Positions 16,401-23,218 are shown, counted from the stretch's first letter. The stretch: 25,819 nucleotides of DNA from Bacteroides sp. CAG:709 (GCA_000434935.1 FR882208.1:21767-47585); one strand, 5' to 3'. Notes: a model not told the origin generated them from the letters alone. Made by a program: numbers and translations.

Positions 16401-17308
16401 ACAGGACAGAGTATCAGGAAGATAGACCGTCTACGCTTGAAAACCGCAAGGATAAACAATATGATTATGACCAGCGCGACAATGGATGTGGAGTATGTGT
16501 CACGCTTTATTTGCCTTGCATTGTAGACGCTCATCGCCGGCCCGCCGAAATAGTGGACATCAATGGTAGGAAACTCTCTCGTCAATGTATCCAAAGCATT
16601 GTCAATCACGCTGATAAGCTTGTCGTTGCGTCCTGTTTCGCCGGAAGCGAAGGCCGGTTCTATAAACGCCAGCATTGTCCTGCCTCCCGGAGTGAAGACA
16701 TGGCCGCCCCGGATGACGTAATCGGTAGCCGGATTGAGCTGCGCTGTCCTTGCCAGCACGCTTCCGCCCATCATCAGCGGGTCCGACATGATGTAGTCCT
16801 TCATTGCGAAGCCGGCCGGGGAAATCAGGTTCACATAGTCGGTCATTATCGCGGAATCCACGGCAGACGGCGATTCCAGTTCTGCAAGCCTCTGATAATC
16901 TGCGTCTTCCATAAAGACCGGCAGATGATCCATGATGAAGCCGATCATTTCCGAGGCATCCGCCTGACCTATCTGCCCGATGTATTTGTCAATGCTTCCG
17001 TCCTTGTCTTCCAGAAGTTCGCCCAAACGGTCGGACGCCCGGTACATGCTGTCAAGGGCCGCTTCGGAAGATGATGAATCGACAGCATTGAACATCACAA
17101 TTATCTTGTCGCTGACTTTCAGGTGCGAGAACACGTCCGCCATGTTGGCAGTATTCTTCGACGACGGGAAAAAGGATGTTATGTTTTCTTCAATATCAAT
17201 CCGCGAGGCCATCAGGACCAGTATGACAATGCTGGAGAACAGCGTTCCCCAGAAGGCAGTCCTGTGACTGCGGAACCAAAGATATAGGCGTATGAAGATT
17301 CTATGCAT
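13457..17308 (-). CDS. Trifunctional MMPL exporter / lysophospholipid acyltransferase / SAM methyltransferase
   Basis: A 1283-residue fusion in one uninterrupted frame. Residues 1 to about 820 are an MMPL/RND-type exporter: one membrane segment (about 19-35), a large outer loop, a block of five to six segments ending near 420, another segment and loop, then a second block (about 665-810). A further hydrophobic stretch (about 830-855) leads into a PlsC-like acyltransferase with NHQSSLD (904-910; the HX4D motif) and FPEGTR (971-976). The C-terminal 180 residues are a class I methyltransferase with DLGCG at 1114-1118 and IGIDYD after it. This architecture is known from Bacteroidota flexirubin/aryl-polyene clusters and fits acylation, methylation and export of a lipid-like product. 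It overlaps the GT2 gene by 8 bases and the C45 gene by 4. Substrates are inferred. Confidence 0.93.
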   Translation of the reverse strand: MHRIFIRLYLWFRSHRTAFWGTLFSSIVILVLMASRIDIEENITSFFPSSKNTANMADVFSHLKVSDKIIVMFNAVDSSSSEAALDSMYRASDRLGELLEDKDGSIDKYIGQIGQADASEMIGFIMDHLPVFMEDADYQRLAELESPSAVDSAIMTDYVNLISPAGFAMKDYIMSDPLMMGGSVLARTAQLNPATDYVIRGGHVFTPGGRTMLAFIEPAFASGETGRNDKLISVIDNALDTLTREFPTIDVHYFGGPAMSVYNARQIKRDTYSTSIVALVIIILFILAVFKRRRSIFLILCPVLYGAVFALAFAWLIRGSISGIAVGAGAAIMGIALSYSIHLLAHQNYVHTVPQLLEELCNPLVIGSVTTVGAFAGLLFTSSRLLQDFGLFAALTLVGTMIFCLVFLPQFLIGQADLREGKVLRCIEKVSSYPFDKNKWLKMSLLILTMVCVYMSTKVGFESDMMGLTYWEPKLKEAERILTAETADTTKTVMFVSVGKSAEDAYKAYGKTLSRLDSLKDEGLVLGYADGGPFICGPEEQQARIEKWNAWWTPERIAGLTAEVHRAALAHGFKEDAFDAALERLRRKYEPLDYFADNAVPEAFTSWVGASDELKMFITQVKMDKDEIDEVYARFADDHDVVIFDQGYFAGKAAEGINNDFYLILFISSFLIFFVLWLSYGRLELALLSFLPMAISWLIITGIMGMLGVQFNIVNIILSTFIFGMGDDFSIFIMEGLLYKYKTGKKLLDPHKTAIFFSAFTMIVGIGALVFARHPALHSIAVITILGMFAVVLVAYTAEPVIFNAFVTKPTSEGRPPFTLWSILRDIVFYIPPVLGSALILLVGFITMLLPIRKSTRQAAVAWLLHRACRWLIGYAAFIHPKRIGPDGTLIRDWRGEAGVIVANHQSSLDIIMILATFPKVKFMVADWVLKSPLFGVISRFLGYYGRSEGYEKSLERLKKDVEEGWSLAIFPEGTRSLDGRIRRFHKGAFYLASNSGVPVIPVVFYGNWRIAPKNHGFNMLEGLSVTHVMSPVISEGIEYHELASRVTSIVKTEYAALCREYDSPVNPYFRKALVSSYIYKGPVTEWYVKVKTRMERDYSFFDEVLPREGVITDLGCGMGQADFMLSMYCPERQIIGIDYDAEKIAIAQNSWLLKTLPNLTFLCGDASSCELQESDAFVLSDMLHYMDEDVQAALIRRCAGKLKPGGIVLVRDSDSENAEGQKVTALSEVFSTKIMAFNRTAGELHFISRSGMAAVASSAGLEMTVRANDDVTSNTFYILRKK

Positions 17309-18518
17309 TATTATCTGTTTTTGGATGGCGGAACATCTTCAGCAACAGCAGCGAAACCGCCCAGCACAATGTAGCCAGAGCGATGCCGAAGACAATGCTC
17401 CCCACAAGGTATTGCAGCAGGATACCGCCTATGGATGAGACACTTATCTGATTCAGCGAGATGATTACGGGCTGCCCGAGTATCTTGCATCCGGTCCAAT
17501 ACCCTCCGAAAATTATGAACGGTATCAATGGCGGAAGACTGATGTTAGCCGCCACCAGCGTGATGACCTTGTTCAGTTTCAGCAGATGGGCCAATGCGAA
17601 TGCACATACCATCTGATAGCCCCAAACAGGCATGACGCCCATCAAAACGCCCAAAAAGATTGCTGCCGCAATGCGGGTATTGCTCTCCGGCGAATGAAGT
17701 ATGTTCCTGTCAATGAACGACTTGATGTTCGTCCATGTGAGTTTCTTGCAGAAGTTCACCGGCCAGCGCCACAGAAGGCAATATAGGACGAGCATCGTGT
17801 TCAATATGCTGATTCTGGTGAAATCCCTGAATGGCCGGAAATGTGAAACCCGTTCTCCTTCAGGCGGATAATAGACTCTTACAGGTATGTTTTTTACAGG
17901 GATTCCTTTCCATGCAGAGAAAACTATCATTTCAAGTTCGAATTCGTAACCCCCTGTAAGGAAATGCGATGAGAACGGTATGGTTTCCAGCGGATAAGCC
18001 CTGTAGCCCGACTGCGTATCTTCCAGACGGATACCGGTTTCCAGACGGAACCAGAAATTCGAGAACCGGTTTGCAAACGTATTCTTTCCGGGCATTCCTT
18101 CCGCCCGGAGATTGCGCGCTCCTACCAGAAGCGTACCATATTCATTTTCAATGGCTTCCGCAAAAATCGGCAGATCCGAAGGATAATGCTGCCCGTCAGA
18201 ATCGATGGTTATGGCATATTTGTAACCAAGTCTCACGGCATATGCCATACCGCATTGGAGCGCAATCCCCTTCCCTCGGTTGGACTCCATGGAGAGCGAC
18301 CGGATGCGCGTATCGAAAGAGCTGATAATCTGTGCGGTAGCATCCGTGCTGCCATCATTGACGACAATCACGTCCGCACAATATCCGAGGACTTCGCTGA
18401 TTACATCCCGCAGTGTACCTGCATTGTTGTAAGTAGGCATGACAACGCAGCAGCGCAGGTTGCGGAGACGCTCCTTGCACTCGAAAGCAGTCATCTTGTC
18501 TGTCGGTCCTCCGGTCAT
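17301..18518 (-). CDS. GT2 glycosyltransferase with C-terminal DUF2062 membrane domain
   Basis: A 405-residue protein. Residues 20-250 are a GT-A family 2 domain of the dolichyl-phosphate-mannose-synthase/DPM1-like kind, with NDGSTD (54-59) for nucleotide binding and the DXD-like DSDGQH (106-111) for metal and sugar phosphate; the acceptor-side block LEDTQSGYR follows at about 165-173. Residues 270-395 carry several membrane segments matching DUF2062, which often follows such enzymes in aryl-polyene type clusters. The start ATG overlaps the upstream lipoprotein stop as ATGA, and its own stop overlaps the next gene by 8 bases, so it is tightly coupled in the operon. The likely role is transfer of a sugar to a lipid or polyene acceptor at the inner membrane; donor and acceptor are unknown. 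Confidence 0.92.
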   Translation of the reverse strand: MTGGPTDKMTAFECKERLRNLRCCVVMPTYNNAGTLRDVISEVLGYCADVIVVNDGSTDATAQIISSFDTRIRSLSMESNRGKGIALQCGMAYAVRLGYKYAITIDSDGQHYPSDLPIFAEAIENEYGTLLVGARNLRAEGMPGKNTFANRFSNFWFRLETGIRLEDTQSGYRAYPLETIPFSSHFLTGGYEFELEMIVFSAWKGIPVKNIPVRVYYPPEGERVSHFRPFRDFTRISILNTMLVLYCLLWRWPVNFCKKLTWTNIKSFIDRNILHSPESNTRIAAAIFLGVLMGVMPVWGYQMVCAFALAHLLKLNKVITLVAANISLPPLIPFIIFGGYWTGCKILGQPVIISLNQISVSSIGGILLQYLVGSIVFGIALATLCWAVSLLLLKMFRHPKTDNNA

Positions 18519-18904
18519 AGATTCATTGTTTTACGGAGTTTCATAGCGAGAAATGAGGCGAACGCCTTCCCGGACATAGGCTCGGCGACCGAATTCATTG
18601 TATATGAATCCTTTGTCAATGTCATATCGAAGAGTGTCATTCCGAAATATGTGGCACCAACCACCCTCACGGTTCCCGGAGAGACGGTGCGCGCGACCAT
18701 AATCCCGGTCAATTCCTTGCGCCCCAGTTTCAATGAAAAGTCGTAACGGCATTCGTCTTGAGTACGCGAGCTTTCGGTCAATGATATTCCGTCATCGCTG
18801 CCATCCGGCTGTCCCATTTCGGAAACCAGCAGGCGCGGCATGCAGGAAGTCATTGACAATGAGATACTAACGCACGTCAAAAACAGAAGCAGGTATCGTT
18901 TCAT
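18515..18904 (-). CDS. Small lipoprotein, DUF3261/LolB-like
   Basis: A 129-residue predicted lipoprotein. The start is the ATG at 18904 (MKRYLLLFLTC), because the signal sequence begins there; an ATG 17 codons earlier lies within lolA and adds only a charged extension. The hydrophobic stretch ends in SMTSC, a plausible lipobox with Cys22 or so. The mature part has short beta-strand segments (YDFSLKLGRKELTGIMVAR, VRVVGATYFGMTLFDMTL) like the DUF3261 lipoproteins of aryl-polyene clusters, whose fold resembles LolB. It overlaps lolA by 38 bases and the GT2 gene by 4. Next to a LolA-like carrier, it could be the outer-membrane receiver of the cluster product. Lipoprotein call is good; the DUF3261 match is by eye. 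Confidence 0.75.
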   Translation of the reverse strand: MKRYLLLFLTCVSISLSMTSCMPRLLVSEMGQPDGSDDGISLTESSRTQDECRYDFSLKLGRKELTGIMVARTVSPGTVRVVGATYFGMTLFDMTLTKDSYTMNSVAEPMSGKAFASFLAMKLRKTMNL

Positions 18905-19505
18905 TGAATTTCTTGTCTGTAAAAACGTATCCGGTATAGTCCGTGCCGTTCTCATACATCACGAGCCGGTTCACAGACAAATCTTTCTTGTCCAGATAAA
19001 TCTCCATCCGCGCAATGTAATTTCTGACGGACTGACTCTGAGGTGTTATCGTAATCCTGTAATCAGCTGCCGATTCCTGGACAGATGTCTTGAATCCGGC
19101 GCCCATGGCATTCAAATTCCCTGTCATGCAAGAAGTTATGAGTGCACTCATCTGGTCCATCATAGGGTTTCCCTTGGCACTGAGCACCATGGCCTTCCCA
19201 TTGGTGACGGTCTTTATCTTGTCGCCGGCAATGGTGATGCGATATTTCGCCGGAGTCCTGTAATCCAGACAAATCTTGTCTTCTTTCTCCCAATAGAATT
19301 TCCCCTCGGACTTGACCGTAGAGCTGAACACGCTCAGAAATTTTTCCTGCACGAATGACGCCTGTATGGATGTGACGGCCGAGGTCTTCACCATCAGTTC
19401 CCTACGGAACGCCTGTTCATCCTTTACCGCACCATAACCTCCTGCACGTAAAGGAATTACGCACATCACGCTCACGATAGCGGCAAGTATGACACTTCTC
19501 TTCAT
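18867..19505 (-). CDS. LolA-like outer-membrane lipoprotein carrier
   Basis: A 212-residue periplasmic protein with a signal peptide (about 1-22, ending near LRAGG). The mature part follows the LolA pattern of an incomplete beta-barrel: SIQASFVQEKFL, a SEGKFYWEKEDKICLDYRTP block (the F/LxWxxPxxxR-like strand pair of the family), then repeated amphipathic strands ending in a FDVR tail. LolA-like proteins carry lipid-modified cargo across the periplasm. Copies inside aryl-polyene or flexirubin clusters are thought to move the product rather than lipoproteins in general. It starts 19 bases after the flavodoxin-fold gene and overlaps the small lipoprotein gene by 38 bases, so a dedicated carrier-receiver pair is likely. 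A housekeeping lolA is expected elsewhere. Confidence 0.85.
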   Translation of the reverse strand: MKRSVILAAIVSVMCVIPLRAGGYGAVKDEQAFRRELMVKTSAVTSIQASFVQEKFLSVFSSTVKSEGKFYWEKEDKICLDYRTPAKYRITIAGDKIKTVTNGKAMVLSAKGNPMMDQMSALITSCMTGNLNAMGAGFKTSVQESAADYRITITPQSQSVRNYIARMEIYLDKKDLSVNRLVMYENGTDYTGYVFTDKKFNETIPASVFDVR

Positions 19506-19524
19506 TTCGTCGTAATCAGGTCTG

Positions 19525-20100
19525 TCAGAAGGTCAGGGACAATGCTTTGGCCAATGAAGATGTTTCCTCGATCTTGGCCTCAACCTTTTCCGGAGACAGG
19601 TAATCGAGATTCTTTGCAGCGACTGTCGTCACTTCGCCAAGTCCCCACAACGATGACAATGCCATGAGATAGGAGCTGCCCTGTTCCCTCTGGCTTCCAG
19701 TCTCAATATCCATGCCTCGCGTAGTTATATACATGACTTTCTTGCACTTGCAGAGTCCTACGCAGGTCTGTCCGTTGTCCTCGAAAGTGACTCCGTAAAG
19801 CGACATGTTCTCGAAAAACGCCTTCAATGCTGCAGGAAAGCTCATGTCCCAGAAAGGAGCGGCGACCACCAGCCTGTCGGCAGCGGCAATGGTCTTCGCC
19901 AATTTCAATGTCGGTTCAGGTACAATGCCCGATGTCCTCTCCGCCAATCCTTCAGGCGTCAACGGCAACAGCCCCGCAGCGTTAACATCAATGATTTCAA
20001 TATCATAGCGCGTCGAAAGCACCTCTCTCGCCGCATTGAGAATTCTTCTAGTCCTGGACTCCGCTCTCATGCAGGAGTCGATAATTACCAATTTTTCCAT
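19525..20100 (-). CDS. Flavodoxin-fold NAD(P)H oxidoreductase (AzoR-like)
   Basis: A 191-residue FMN-dependent oxidoreductase of the NQO2/AzoR group. The FMN phosphate loop follows the first strand (VIIDSCMRAESRTRRI, about 5-20). AAPFWDMSFPAALKAFFE (about 80-97) is the family block that shapes the active site, and TTRGMD follows where the third flavin contact lies. Members reduce quinones or azo compounds with NAD(P)H; the physiological substrate here is not evident. It is the first gene of the left cluster block, 19 bases before lolA, and diverges from the alcohol dehydrogenase. The -7 box TAACTTTG ends four bases before its ATG, again predicting a leaderless or very short leader. Membership of the biosynthetic pathway is uncertain. 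Confidence 0.87.
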   Translation of the reverse strand: MEKLVIIDSCMRAESRTRRILNAAREVLSTRYDIEIIDVNAAGLLPLTPEGLAERTSGIVPEPTLKLAKTIAAADRLVVAAPFWDMSFPAALKAFFENMSLYGVTFEDNGQTCVGLCKCKKVMYITTRGMDIETGSQREQGSSYLMALSSLWGLGEVTTVAAKNLDYLSPEKVEAKIEETSSLAKALSLTF

Positions 20101-20104
20101 TCCG

Positions 20105-20112
20105 CAAAGTTA
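20105..20112 (-). promoter_or_regulatory. -7 box of the left cluster block
   Basis: TAACTTTG on the minus strand, full TAnnTTTG match, four bases before the ATG of the AzoR-like gene. The -33 position (20132-20135) reads AGAC, so the upstream element is poor. It would drive the six-gene block down to 11778. Confidence 0.5.
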
Positions 20113-20134
20113 AGAATTTTTCCGTGTTTCCGTC

Positions 20135-20165
20135 TTGACAGATTCATTATTGTTTGTTTTCTTTG
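20135..20165 (+). promoter_or_regulatory. Weak candidate promoter of the alcohol dehydrogenase
   Basis: TTGACA at 20135-20140 and TTTCTTTG at 20158-20165 (one mismatch to TAnnTTTG), 22 bases before the ATG at 20188. Spacing is acceptable but the match is partial. Confidence 0.3.
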
Positions 20166-20187
20166 TGTAACCAAATCATAAAGAACT

Positions 20188-21351
20188 ATGCAGAATTTTG
20201 ATTATATGACACCTACCCGTCTTATTTTCGGTAGGGATGCGATTGCGAAGTTGCCGGAGGTGATGACTCAGTTCGGAAAGAAGATTCTTCTCACATACGG
20301 TGGAGGAAGCATCAAGAAAATCGGTCTGTACCAGAAGGTGCTGGAGATGCTGAAGGGTTATGACATCGTGGAACTCCCTGGCATCCAGCCTAATCCGAAG
20401 TATGACCCGAGCGTTCTCGACGGAGTCAGGCTCTGCAAGGAACATAATGTGGACGTAATCTTGTCCGTAGGCGGTGGCAGCGTACTTGATTGTTCCAAGG
20501 CCATTGCCGCAGGCGCAAAGTACGACGGTGATCCATGGGATCTGATTTCCTATAAGGTAAAAGCCAAGGCTGCATTGCCTATCGTAGATATCATCACTCT
20601 TGCCGCTACCGGCTCCGAATATGATTGCGGAGGCGTAATTTCCCGTACTGAGACCAATGACAAGATAGGTTATATCGACCCGTTGCTGTTTCCGGTGGTT
20701 TCCATTCTGGACCCGGTCTATACATTTACCGTATCGAAGAAACAGACCGCTGCCGGTATTGCCGATGCGATGAACCACACCATTGAACAGTACTTCGTAG
20801 CAGATTCGACGCTGCTCAATGACGGCTTTTGCGAGTCAATGCTGCGCAGCCTGATGATAAACGGACGCAAGTGTCTCGAAAATCCTGAGGACTATACCGC
20901 AAGAGCTGAAATGATGCTTGCCTGCACCTACGGATGCAATGGAATCCTGGCGCTCGGCAACAGCTACTCCGGCTGGCCGTGTCATGGCATCGAACATGCC
21001 CTCAGCGCCTATTACGACATAACCCACGGCGAGGGTCTTGCCATCATCACCCCGCGCTGGATGCGCCATATCCTCAGTGAAAGGACCATGGACCGTTTCG
21101 TCAAATACGGCATCAATGTCTTCGGCATCGACCCGACTCTTCCGAAGCAGGAGATCGCCGGGAAGGCCATCGACGCCACATACGAATTCTTCGAGAGCAT
21201 CAACATCCCGATGCACCTCCGCGATGTCGGCATCAACGACAGCCGGATCGACGAAATGGCTCACCACATCGCCGTCAACGAGGGCCTCGACAAAGCCTAT
21301 GCCCCTCTCACCGAACAAGACATCAAGGAAATTCTCCTGGAAAGTCTGTAG
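20188..21351 (+). CDS. YqhD-like iron-containing alcohol/aldehyde dehydrogenase
   Basis: A 387-residue group III alcohol dehydrogenase closest in pattern to YqhD/BdhA, which reduce aldehydes with NADPH. GGGS occurs at 38-41 and 95-98 (nucleotide binding), with the following block SVLDCSKAIAAG; ATGSEYD is at 140-146. The metal ligands line up with those of E. coli YqhD with an offset of one: Asp193, His197, His266 and His280. The length equals that of YqhD. The first ATG gives MQNFDYMTPTRLIFG, the normal family start. It sits alone on the plus strand between the two minus-strand cluster blocks. It is probably a stand-alone aldehyde-detoxifying or fermentative enzyme rather than part of the pathway. 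The last 300 bases are richer in C-ending codons than the first part. Confidence 0.95.
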   Translation: MQNFDYMTPTRLIFGRDAIAKLPEVMTQFGKKILLTYGGGSIKKIGLYQKVLEMLKGYDIVELPGIQPNPKYDPSVLDGVRLCKEHNVDVILSVGGGSVLDCSKAIAAGAKYDGDPWDLISYKVKAKAALPIVDIITLAATGSEYDCGGVISRTETNDKIGYIDPLLFPVVSILDPVYTFTVSKKQTAAGIADAMNHTIEQYFVADSTLLNDGFCESMLRSLMINGRKCLENPEDYTARAEMMLACTYGCNGILALGNSYSGWPCHGIEHALSAYYDITHGEGLAIITPRWMRHILSERTMDRFVKYGINVFGIDPTLPKQEIAGKAIDATYEFFESINIPMHLRDVGINDSRIDEMAHHIAVNEGLDKAYAPLTEQDIKEILLESL

Positions 21352-21358
21352 GGTAAAC

Positions 21359-21551
21359 TGAACAAGTTGGCAGGAGGGAATAGCTTACATAATTCGGATT
21401 ATTCGCTGATTATCAGGTTATTAGAAGCACTGCACTCAACTGGATGCCCATGCCAAGTCCCATGTTTTTTCATGAGACTTGGCATGGGTACATTTACGCG
21501 ATTCATTGACACACAGACATTTAGCCAAACAACATGCTGCCAACTTGTTCA
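21359..21551. repeat. 193-bp element bounded by perfect 15-bp inverted repeats
   Basis: TGAACAAGTTGGCAG at 21359-21373 is repeated in exact inverted orientation as CTGCCAACTTGTTCA at 21537-21551. The enclosed 163 bp hold no credible coding sequence but contain a strong 42-nt hairpin. It fills most of the 292-bp gap between two convergent genes, starting 8 bases after the dehydrogenase stop. The layout resembles a MITE or other small non-autonomous element, yet no clear target-site duplication is visible (left flank ends GTAAAC, right flank is AAAAAAAC). An RNA structure at the 3' end of the dehydrogenase mRNA is the alternative. Confidence 0.6.
21447..21488. repeat. Strong 42-nt hairpin (13 + 4 bp stem)
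   Basis: CCCATGCCAAGTC pairs perfectly with GACTTGGCATGGG. After one C/A mismatch CATG pairs with CATG around a T6 loop. Neither side is followed by a T-run in the relevant direction, so it is not a standard intrinsic terminator, though it could protect or stop 3' ends of either convergent mRNA. It lies off-centre within the 193-bp inverted-repeat element. Confidence 0.75.
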
Positions 21552-21558
21552 AAAAAAA

Positions 21559-21594
21559 CAGGCGTAGCAAACGGTCCAGGCGTAGCAAAAGGAG
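21559..21594. repeat. Two tandem 18-bp repeats
   Basis: CAGGCGTAGCAAA occurs at 21559-21571 and again at 21577-21589, giving two 18-bp units that differ only in their last five bases. A shorter echo (CGTAGCA) occurs near 21628. The repeat begins immediately after the A8 run that follows the right inverted repeat. Function unknown. Confidence 0.55.
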
Positions 21595-21643
21595 CAGTCG
21601 CATCACCCACAACGCAATTCAGAGACCCGTAGCAGAACCAAAC

Positions 21644-22363
21644 TTATCTCGGCAGCGGGCGGTCGAAGCGGTAGCCGGCGGCGGTGAGGCGGTCGAGGAG
21701 GGTGGAGAGGAGCGACGGGGCGGCGATGAGGCGGTCGTGGAGGAGGATGACGGCGCCGGGATGGAGGCGGCGCATTATGCGGTCAGCCACGCGGGATTCC
21801 CAGTCTGGGCGGTCGCAATGCATTGTGTCAAAGCTCCTTATGCTCCAGCCGACAGTTTGGAGTCCGAGGCGTTTCACGGAGCGGGCAATCGTGGGATTCA
21901 CCACGCCGAACGGTGGACGGAAAAGACGGACCTCGGTGCCGGACAATGTTTCCAGAGCTGTCTTACAACGCCGGATATCCTCGGTCATGCGCGACGCAGA
22001 GTAAAGCGGAAACAAATTCTCATGGCCCCACGAGTGGATTCCTATCTTATGTCCATCTGCAAGCGCCTGACGGACAATATCTTCGTTTCCGGAAATATTC
22101 TTGCCTATGATGAAGAAGGTTGCGCGGGCTCCATGTTTACGCAAAACGTCCAGGACCCCGGTGGTGCAAGTCGTATTGCGCAAAACATCGGCATATCGTT
22201 CACCCCGGACAGGACCGTCGTCAAAGGTCAGATAGACTACTTTCCCGGTTGTACGTTCACGACAAAAAGCCTTCAGATACACGCCCGACCTGATACTTGC
22301 GGATGCCCAGAAAAGGAAACCGCAGACAGACAGGACAATGCAGATGACAACGAGCGCCGACAT
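21644..22363 (-). CDS. Membrane-anchored polysaccharide deacetylase (NodB domain)
   Basis: A 239-residue carbohydrate esterase 4 protein. Residues 4-22 are a membrane segment, followed by the NodB domain: TFDDGP (46-51, base Asp48 and metal Asp49), HSWGH (110-114, metal ligands His110 and His114), RPPFG (149-153) and LLHD (207-210). All catalytic motifs are present, so it should be active on an N- or O-acetylated sugar outside the inner membrane. It begins 6 bases after the chain-length-factor-like gene, as last gene of the right cluster block; such deacetylases occur in flexirubin-type clusters. The last 40 codons are almost all C-ending, making the mRNA 3' end very C-rich and G-poor. Natural substrate unknown. 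Confidence 0.93.
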   Translation of the reverse strand: MSALVVICIVLSVCGFLFWASASIRSGVYLKAFCRERTTGKVVYLTFDDGPVRGERYADVLRNTTCTTGVLDVLRKHGARATFFIIGKNISGNEDIVRQALADGHKIGIHSWGHENLFPLYSASRMTEDIRRCKTALETLSGTEVRLFRPPFGVVNPTIARSVKRLGLQTVGWSIRSFDTMHCDRPDWESRVADRIMRRLHPGAVILLHDRLIAAPSLLSTLLDRLTAAGYRFDRPLPR

Positions 22364-22369
22364 AGGGAA

Positions 22370-23218
22370 TTACAATGCAAAATCATTGGAAATCAATGCC
22401 ATGACGCCGTCAGGATTGACATCGTCCACGCACAGGGTCATCGGACCGGAACCATTAGTGGAGAGGCGGTCGGCGATGATGACGGGAAGCATTGACCCGA
22501 AAGCGCCATATTCGGAAACAAGGCTGCTGCAACGGACGGTATCATAAACAGTCCCGTGTCCGGCACATGCTGAAACGAATTCATCCACAGGACAGGACGC
22601 CGGAGCCATGCCCAAAATCCGTGCAGAGCCTCCTGCTGAAGAAAGAAGCAGAGCGCCGGCGCCCTCACCGAGAGGCATAAAATCGCCATTGTCAGCACGA
22701 TACAGCCCCAGACGACGGCGCAGCACATCCACTTCCGGTGTAATCTCGTCGAATCCTCCGACAAGCACATGCTGCCACGGATGTTCATCCAGAAGCATGA
22801 CGGCATCGGCAAATGATGCCATGAAACCGGACGCATGCTGGACATAGGTAGTATTGTAACTCCTTATCTTTCTCATCAATGCAATATAGCCGGATGCTGT
22901 ATTGAAAGTGGACTGCATGAAAGGCGACGGATTCAGAAGTTCCTCGTCACGGTCATAAATACTGCTGCCGAAAGAGACGGTATCTTTCATGAAGCCCATC
23001 CCCGTAAACGTCACTATACCAGCCACTCCTCGGATGGCAACATCACCCAGCGCCTGCAAGCCGCAATACACGGACATTTTCAGGAGCCGCCCCATACGGC
23101 GCCGCAAATTGGCATCGGTTATCACCGGTTTATAGTCAGGTTCGGACGCGGACAAAGGCAGCGCCGCCGCACCGGCTATATAACATGGCTTCTCCGGAAT
23201 TATCATCAACTTGCTCAT
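22370..23218 (-). CDS. Ketosynthase-like chain-length factor (no active-site Cys)
   Basis: A 282-residue protein resembling the N-terminal half of a beta-ketoacyl synthase (Ketoacyl-synt_2 type). The start at 23218 forms an ATGA overlap with the ketosynthase stop; an ATG nine codons earlier lies inside that gene. The block that normally holds the catalytic Cys (xACSSG) reads VQHASGFMAS, with His128 in the Cys position. HGTGT- and GHT-type motifs of the C-terminal half are absent. FNTASGYIALMRKI and VLVGGFDEITPE are the other recognisable family blocks, and PLGEGAGALLL is retained. In characterised aryl-polyene systems a ketosynthase works as a heterodimer with such a chain-length factor, and tight coupling to the preceding ketosynthase gene supports the same here. 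Direct function is inference. Confidence 0.83.
   Translation of the reverse strand: MSKLMIIPEKPCYIAGAAALPLSASEPDYKPVITDANLRRRMGRLLKMSVYCGLQALGDVAIRGVAGIVTFTGMGFMKDTVSFGSSIYDRDEELLNPSPFMQSTFNTASGYIALMRKIRSYNTTYVQHASGFMASFADAVMLLDEHPWQHVLVGGFDEITPEVDVLRRRLGLYRADNGDFMPLGEGAGALLLSSAGGSARILGMAPASCPVDEFVSACAGHGTVYDTVRCSSLVSEYGAFGSMLPVIIADRLSTNGSGPMTLCVDDVNPDGVMALISNDFAL

Noticed and set aside
21447..21488. Intrinsic terminator for the convergent genes
   Set aside because: The hairpin is strong, but no T-run follows it in either direction.
21359..21551. Integron attC-like site
   Set aside because: The arms lack the RYYYAAC/GTTRRRY core pair and no integrase or cassette structure is nearby.
21479..22495. 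338-codon plus-strand frame through the repeat region and deacetylase
   Set aside because: Low-complexity Arg/Gly/Glu-rich translation across the repeats, then antisense to intact NodB motifs.
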